From Planctomycetota bacterium (lineage in GTDB: Bacteria; Planctomycetota; Phycisphaerae; Phycisphaerales; UBA1924), in NCBI GenBank assembly GCA_039819165.1, contig JBCBSM010000001.1:1302001-1366000 (forward strand): a DNA stretch of 64,000 nt. Direction: 5' to 3'. Shown piece by piece: positions 59,055-64,000 of this stretch; the first letter of the stretch is position 1; each line of letters begins with the position of its first letter. The notes below the pieces were generated by a model, which saw nothing but the letters and a program-made list of their open reading frames with translations, searched no databases and was not told where the DNA came from. Position numbers and translations under genes: made by a program.

Positions 59055-60527
59055 ATGGAACCCGGCGCCATCGACCAGATCCTCTCCTGCGAGACCCTCC
59101 CCTCGCTACCGGCGACCGCCATCCGGGTGCTCGAGATCTCCGCCGACCCAGAGTGCTCCGTCCGCGAGCTGGCCGAGACCATCCGCTTCGACCAGGGCCT
59201 CACCGCCAAGATCCTCAAGACGGTCAACTCGAGCTTCTTCGGCCTACGGACCAAGTGCGCCACGATCGACAAGGCGCTGGTTGTGCTGGGGCTCCGCGAG
59301 CTGCGCAACCTGGCGCTGGGCTTCTCGCTCGTGCCGGCGATGGAATCGGCCTACACGAGCGACTTCGACCCGGTGGACTACTGGCGGCGAGGCATCTACA
59401 CCGCCGTCGCCGCCAAGATTATCGCGGGCAAGGTCGCCCCGCAGATCGCCGACGAGGCCTTCCTCGGGGGGCTGCTGCAGGACATCGGCGTGATGGCGAT
59501 GCTGCAGGCGCTCGGGCCGTCCTACGCCCAGCTGCTTGCGACGACCGCCGACGACCACCGCAAGCTCGCCGCCGCCGAGCTGCGCGTCTTCGACATGCAG
59601 CATCCCGAGGTGGGCGCCCTACTCGCCCGCAAGTGGCAGCTGCCCGACGAGCTCAGCGTGCCGATCCGCTTCCACGAGCGGCCCACCGCGGCGCCGAACG
59701 AGGTCAAGGAGGTCGTCTGCTGCGTCGCGCTGGGCAACACCGTGCACCAGTGCCTGTCGTACGAGGACAAGGCCGACTGCCTGCGTCGCCTGTCCTCGCA
59801 GGCCAAGCGGCTGTTCAACCTCGACAGCGTGGACTGCGACGACATCGTGACGCAGACCGCCAAGGCCGCCAAGGAAGTGTCGCGGCTCTTCGAGGTCGAG
59901 ACCGGCGAGACCGTCGACCCCGAGGCCCTGCTGAAGCGCGCCAAGGAGCTACAGGACGAGGCCGGCGACGAAGGCGACGAGAGCTACCTCGATCGCTCGT
60001 CGGCGGCCGCCATCGTGCAGGGCGGCGAGATGATCGATCCGATCTCGGGCGCGATGACACGGCTGGCATTCGAGGAACAACTCGAGAAGATCTTCGCGCA
60101 CCACCGCGAGAAGCGGCAGCCCCTCAGCCTCGTGCTCATCCGCATCGCCGGCTTCGAGACGCTGGTCGAGGAGGAAGGCCTCGAGGCCGGCGACGTCGCG
60201 ATCGTGGACGCCGCCGAGTCGCTGGACTCCGCGTGCGACGCGATGGCCGACGTGTGCGTCGGTCGCTTCGACGCGTCGACGCTCGCGGTGCTGGCGGGCG
60301 CGCCCCAGGCCGAGTTCGTGCCCGCCATCCAGGCCTGGCACGCCAAGGCGAGCAGCCAGCACGCCATGTCGGCGGGCATCTGCAGCTGCGAGGGCGATGG
60401 CTACGAGGTCTTCGCCAAGTCCAAGCAGGTCCTCGCCGTCGCCCACAAGGCGCTCACCGTCGCGGTTTCGTCCGGCGGCGGATCGATCCGCAGCGTCAAG
60501 CCGGGCAAGGACAAGAAGGCCGCCTGA
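59055..60527 (+). CDS. HDOD protein with degenerate GGDEF-like domain
   Basis: 490 residues from ATG 59055. The HDOD domain (about 8-205: LPSLPATAIRVLEISADPECSVRELAETIRFDQGLTAKILKTVNSSFFGL) is an HD-related signalling module without the metal residues. A helical linker (about 285-320) follows. The C-terminal domain (from PISGAMTRLAFEEQLEKIF, about 334-475) resembles GGDEF but lacks the GGDEF signature: the equivalent loop reads VGRFDASTL. It may bind, not make, c-di-GMP, consistent with a PilZ protein elsewhere in the window. Confidence 0.83.
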   Translation: MEPGAIDQILSCETLPSLPATAIRVLEISADPECSVRELAETIRFDQGLTAKILKTVNSSFFGLRTKCATIDKALVVLGLRELRNLALGFSLVPAMESAYTSDFDPVDYWRRGIYTAVAAKIIAGKVAPQIADEAFLGGLLQDIGVMAMLQALGPSYAQLLATTADDHRKLAAAELRVFDMQHPEVGALLARKWQLPDELSVPIRFHERPTAAPNEVKEVVCCVALGNTVHQCLSYEDKADCLRRLSSQAKRLFNLDSVDCDDIVTQTAKAAKEVSRLFEVETGETVDPEALLKRAKELQDEAGDEGDESYLDRSSAAAIVQGGEMIDPISGAMTRLAFEEQLEKIFAHHREKRQPLSLVLIRIAGFETLVEEEGLEAGDVAIVDAAESLDSACDAMADVCVGRFDASTLAVLAGAPQAEFVPAIQAWHAKASSQHAMSAGICSCEGDGYEVFAKSKQVLAVAHKALTVAVSSGGGSIRSVKPGKDKKAA

Positions 60528-60560
60528 GCAACCCCCGATCGAACCGACGCAGCTGTCCGC

Positions 60561-61793
60561 CTACGCCGCACCGCGACCAGGCCGAAGGACGCCGATCGTT
60601 GCCGGCGTCGGCGGATACGCCTCCGACAACGCACGCAGGTCCGCCAGCGACACCCCACGGACCCGCTCCAGCTCGTCCTGCAGCGTGCGGTACTCGCCCA
60701 GCACCGTCCAGCGCGCGCCGATCCGCTGCATCCGGTCGGCCGGACGCTCCCCGCCGATCGTGACGCCGGTGGCGGCCTTGGATCGCAGCCGCGCGAGGTC
60801 GTCCTCGGTCGCCTCCGCAGCAGCGCGAGCAAGCTCCGCCGTGACGACGCGCTCGATCTCCTCCAGCCGCTCTGGATCGCCGCTGGCATACGCCACCAGC
60901 AGGCCCTCGCCGTCCTGGCCGAAGTACGCCGCGGTCGCCTCGTCGGCGATGCCCGGCTCGACCAGCGTCCAGTGCAGCCGGCTGTTGCCCGGGGCTCCGA
61001 GCACCTGGCTCATCAGCCGCGCCGCGTACCGCCGCTCGTCGGCCAGCGACGGCGCGGGCATGACCGCGAGCAGGTAGCCCCGCGACACCGTGTCCCGCTC
61101 CATCTCGAAGCGACCCGCGCCCGACGCCGCCGCGGCCTCACGCGGCGGCGGTGCGCCCCGGGCCCAGGACGCCGTCGACGCCTCGATCCGTTGCACCATC
61201 GCCTCGAAGTCGACATCGCCCGCGAAGGCCACGGTGCTGGCCTCGGCCGTGTACCGCCGGCGGAAGTAGTCGCGCATCTGCGCCGGCGACATCGACCCGA
61301 CCGTGTCCGTCGTGCCCAGCACGCGGTGCCCGAGCGGATGCCCTCGGTAGTGCCGCTCGGTGGCGGCCTCGAGCAGCACCCAGAACGGGTTGTCGTCGTA
61401 CATCGCGATCTCTTCGAGGATCACGCCCCGCTCGGTCTCGAAGTCGTCTTCGCGCAGCGCCGGGCTCATCATCCGCACGATGAGGTCCGTCGCCGCCGGC
61501 AGCGCCTCGGGCAGCGTGTGCGCATAGAAGCTGGTCATCTCCGCGGTGGTGTACGCGTTGTTGCTTGCGCCCAGGTCGTCCATGGCGGCGTTGAGCGCCT
61601 CGGCCGCAAGGTCCTCGGGGCCCTTGAACATCATGTGCTCGAGGAAGTGGCTGACGCCCATGACCTCGGCCGGCTCGTCCCGCGCGCCCGTCCGCACGAA
61701 GACACCGACGGCCGAACTGGCCGCGTCGTGATCGATCTCCGCGATGACGTCGATGCCGCTGGCGAGCCGCTCGTGCTTGAACTCGATGCCCAT
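60561..61793 (-). CDS. M16-family zinc peptidase
   Basis: 410 residues from ATG 61793. The inverted zinc motif HFLEH (His49, Glu52, His53) is followed by the more distant ligand in GVILEEIAMYDDNP, the arrangement of M16 peptidases (processing-peptidase/PqqL type). A second, inactive half-domain is seen from about 215. TAGACT, 5 nt upstream of the ATG, overlaps the thiE stop, so this gene has its own leaderless start although it lies only 8 bp after thiE. Confidence 0.9.
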   Translation of the reverse strand: MGIEFKHERLASGIDVIAEIDHDAASSAVGVFVRTGARDEPAEVMGVSHFLEHMMFKGPEDLAAEALNAAMDDLGASNNAYTTAEMTSFYAHTLPEALPAATDLIVRMMSPALREDDFETERGVILEEIAMYDDNPFWVLLEAATERHYRGHPLGHRVLGTTDTVGSMSPAQMRDYFRRRYTAEASTVAFAGDVDFEAMVQRIEASTASWARGAPPPREAAAASGAGRFEMERDTVSRGYLLAVMPAPSLADERRYAARLMSQVLGAPGNSRLHWTLVEPGIADEATAAYFGQDGEGLLVAYASGDPERLEEIERVVTAELARAAAEATEDDLARLRSKAATGVTIGGERPADRMQRIGARWTVLGEYRTLQDELERVRGVSLADLRALSEAYPPTPATIGVLRPGRGAA

Positions 61794-61798
61794 GGCCG

Positions 61799-61804
61799 AG
61801 TCTA
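61799..61804 (-). promoter_or_regulatory. -10-like box TAGACT for M16 peptidase
   Basis: TAGACT on the minus strand, 5 nt before the ATG at 61793. Its first three bases are the TAG stop codon of thiE (61802-61804). Confidence 0.5.
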
Positions 61805-62851
61805 GCCGTCGGCGTCTCTCGCGCCATCGAACGCGGCGACCAGCTCCCGGGCGGCGCGGCACGGATCCTCCGCGCCGCACACCGCGGCGCACACCGCTAC
61901 GCCCTTGCAGCCCACCGCCACGAGCTGAGCGATGTTCGATCCGTCGATGCCGCTGATCGCCAGGTGCGGCACCGCGCCCGCCCGCGGGTCGGCCAGGACA
62001 TCGCGCACCAGCGACGGCCCGCTCAAGGTCGGCTTGGCCTTGGTGCCCGACGCGAACATCGGACCCAGGCCCAGGTAGTCCGCGCCGTCCAGCACCGCTC
62101 GCCTCGCGTGATCCAGCGTCGCACAGGACACGCCAACGAGCAGCCGATCGCCCCCCAGCCGCCGTACGTCCCGGGCCGGAGCGTCGCCCTGGCCGAGGTG
62201 AACCCCCCGCGCGCCCGCCAGCAGCGCCACGTCGGGTCGATCGTTGACGACGACGTCCACGCCGTACCGCGACGCCAGCGCGACGAGCGTGCGAGCCCGG
62301 CCGAGCAGTTCGCGGCCGTCCACGTGCTTCTCGCGGAGCTGCAGGCAGGTTGCGCCGCCCGCGCAGGCGGCCTCGGCGACCTCCGCCCAGGGCCGGCGGC
62401 ACGCCTCCTCGGTCACCAGCACGCACAGCCGCCACCGCGGGCTCATGCCCCCGCCAACCGCGAGGGCCAGCTCGCGTTGCAACTCGTAGACCCCGTAGCG
62501 GGCCGACTCGAAGGGCGCGGACGCGATGCCGAGGCCCTTGGCCGCCTCCTCGCACACGCGGAGAGCCTCCGCCGCCCGATTGCCGGCCGCCAGCACAATG
62601 GACGCCAGTCCGGGCCGCTCCGACTCATCCGGGGCGGAGATCGTCGCCCCGACGTCGCGCGCCACATCCCGGGCGGCAAGCAGCCGGACCCCGCCGGCGG
62701 CGGCCGCCTGGCGGGCCTCGTGCCGCATCAGCTTGAGCTTCTCGGCCGCCTCCCCGTCATCGAGGCAGAAGCGGGCGACGTCCTCGAGGGTGCGTAGGCC
62801 CTCGCACGCGCGGTTCGCGTTGGCATCCAGCATGCGCGCAAGGCCCTGCAC
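61802..62851 (-). CDS. thiE: thiamine-phosphate synthase with cyanobacterial-type N-terminal domain
   Basis: 349 residues. The C-terminal 200 residues are ThiE (LCVLVTEEA..., QLREKHVDGRELLGRARTL, VVNDRPDVALLAGARGVHLGQGD, LGLGPMFASGTK), joining the thiazole and pyrimidine units. The N-terminal 150 residues (MLDANANRACEGLRTLEDVARFCLDD ... LLAARDVARDVG ... NRAAEALRVCEEAAKGLG) match the helical extension of cyanobacterial ThiE. The start is GTG 62851, as TACCAT stands 5 nt before it; ATG 62833 is the alternative. Confidence 0.88.
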   Translation of the reverse strand: MQGLARMLDANANRACEGLRTLEDVARFCLDDGEAAEKLKLMRHEARQAAAAGGVRLLAARDVARDVGATISAPDESERPGLASIVLAAGNRAAEALRVCEEAAKGLGIASAPFESARYGVYELQRELALAVGGGMSPRWRLCVLVTEEACRRPWAEVAEAACAGGATCLQLREKHVDGRELLGRARTLVALASRYGVDVVVNDRPDVALLAGARGVHLGQGDAPARDVRRLGGDRLLVGVSCATLDHARRAVLDGADYLGLGPMFASGTKAKPTLSGPSLVRDVLADPRAGAVPHLAISGIDGSNIAQLVAVGCKGVAVCAAVCGAEDPCRAARELVAAFDGARDADG

Positions 62852-62856
62852 GCAAG

Positions 62857-62862
62857 ATGGTA
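62857..62862 (-). promoter_or_regulatory. -10-like box TACCAT for thiE
   Basis: TACCAT on the minus strand, 5 nt before the GTG at 62851. The adjoining bases (CTACCATCTTGC) closely resemble those before hscB, whose box is also TACCAT. Confidence 0.5.
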
Positions 62863-62914
62863 GTGAGACGGGCAGGCCAACCGGCGTTCGCAACCCCGGC
62901 GCGGCGCCGAGGGC

Positions 62915-62953
62915 GCAAAAAGAGAGCCCCGAGTGCGTTACCACTCGGGGCTC
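62915..62953 (-). terminator. rRNA operon terminator
   Basis: Perfect 12-bp stem GAGCCCCGAGTG / CACTCGGGGCTC (62924-62935 and 62942-62953) with a 6-nt loop, followed on the minus strand by TCTTTTT. It lies directly after 5S rRNA. Confidence 0.92.
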
Positions 62954-63061
62954 AAGCTCGGCGATGACCTACTTTCCCGCGAGGCAGTATCATCGGCGGC
63001 CTGGGCTTAACTGCTGTGTTCGGGATGGGAACAGGTGTCTCCCCAGACCTATGGTCGCCGA
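62954..63061 (-). rRNA. rrf: 5S ribosomal RNA
   Basis: On the minus strand the sequence starts GGCGACCATAGGTCTGGGGA, has the internal TTCCCATCCCGAACACAGCAG loop region, and ends GCGGGAAAGTAGGTCATCGCC, the conserved pattern of bacterial 5S rRNA. The ends are set by eye and may shift by a few bases. It follows the 23S gene and precedes the terminator at 62915-62953. Confidence 0.9.
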
Positions 63062-63277
63062 ATGTCCCGCTGGGGCGTTTCCGCCGCATGGGACTACGTC
63101 ATCTCCGGCTCTCTGGTCCGGTCGGGATCGAACGCGTGCGGCCGCCGTGCGTGTGCACGTCGGCCCGCACGAAGCGGGGCATGCGACGACGAACATGACC
63201 GTGATCAACATGACCGTGATCATGGTTCGCGATTTCTGGCGAGTCTCGCCGCGATGGTTCGCGGCGGCTGGTTGGTG
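63062..63277. other. 23S-5S intergenic spacer
   Basis: About 215 bp, no tRNA visible. It contains a direct tandem duplication of AACATGACCGTGATC (about 63192-63221), which then runs into ATGG. Otherwise nothing recognised. Confidence 0.5.

Positions 63278-64000
<723 letters not shown>

Overview
The window is very GC-rich (roughly 65-70% G+C) and densely packed on both strands. It most probably comes from a Planctomycetota bacterium of the class Phycisphaerae. The clues are a 2.5-kb-residue secreted protein with an N-terminal LEPR-XLL-type motif, two secreted proteins ending in duplicated GC-type dockerin-like repeats (GDGELTIFDFLEFQNLFD-like), tandem membrane proteins with an N-terminal CxxC...CPECG zinc ribbon, and a plant/chlamydia-like AroD-AroE fusion. 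No phage, IS element, CRISPR array or tRNA is visible. A 23S-5S rRNA operon end lies at the right edge on the minus strand.

Layout. 1-5.3 kb: alpha/beta hydrolase (cut by the window edge), RseP-type site-2 protease, a redoxin, a DsbD alpha-domain protein and a rhodanese-fold lipoprotein. 5.4-13 kb: the giant LEPR-XLL/PPC protein, then an aspartate-racemase-family protein. 14-23 kb: housekeeping genes (HscB-like, two CNNM/CBS proteins, thioredoxin, DUF1015, PurQ, two zinc-ribbon membrane proteins, MnmA). 23-27 kb: a dockerin protein, then CheX-CheY-FapA and a PilZ protein, a signalling cluster without flagellar genes nearby. 27-41 kb: threonine aldolase, MFS transporter, LepA, an AT-rich orphan gene, small enzymes, an atypical Nramp protein, branched-chain aminotransferase with a 41-residue membrane protein behind it, an SRPBCC-epimerase fusion, cyclodeaminase and an M43 metalloprotease. 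41-50 kb: a possible -1 frameshift gene, SDR-DUF2867 protein, a PP2C/SpoIIE phosphatase translationally coupled to two YkgJ-type Cys-cluster proteins, Dtd, FAD oxidoreductase, isocitrate dehydrogenase, Sua5 and a TolC-like lipoprotein. 52-63 kb: SH3-like secreted protein, FIST sensor, AroDE, a dehydratase-ACP-dehydratase operon, RecO, HDOD protein, M16 peptidase, ThiE, 5S and 23S rRNA.

The most interesting structural signal is a start-site signature. About a dozen genes with no Shine-Dalgarno sequence carry a TANNNT box (TACCAT, TACACT, TAGACT, TATCAT and similar) only 5-8 nt before the start codon. That places the transcription start at or next to the start codon and implies many leaderless mRNAs. 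The other genes have good GGAGG-type ribosome binding sites instead. Other leads are a CCCAAAC slippery heptamer directly before a stop codon at 41235-41241, an AT-rich orphan gene at 31610-32284, and the phosphatase plus two Cys-cluster proteins operon at 43576-45901.
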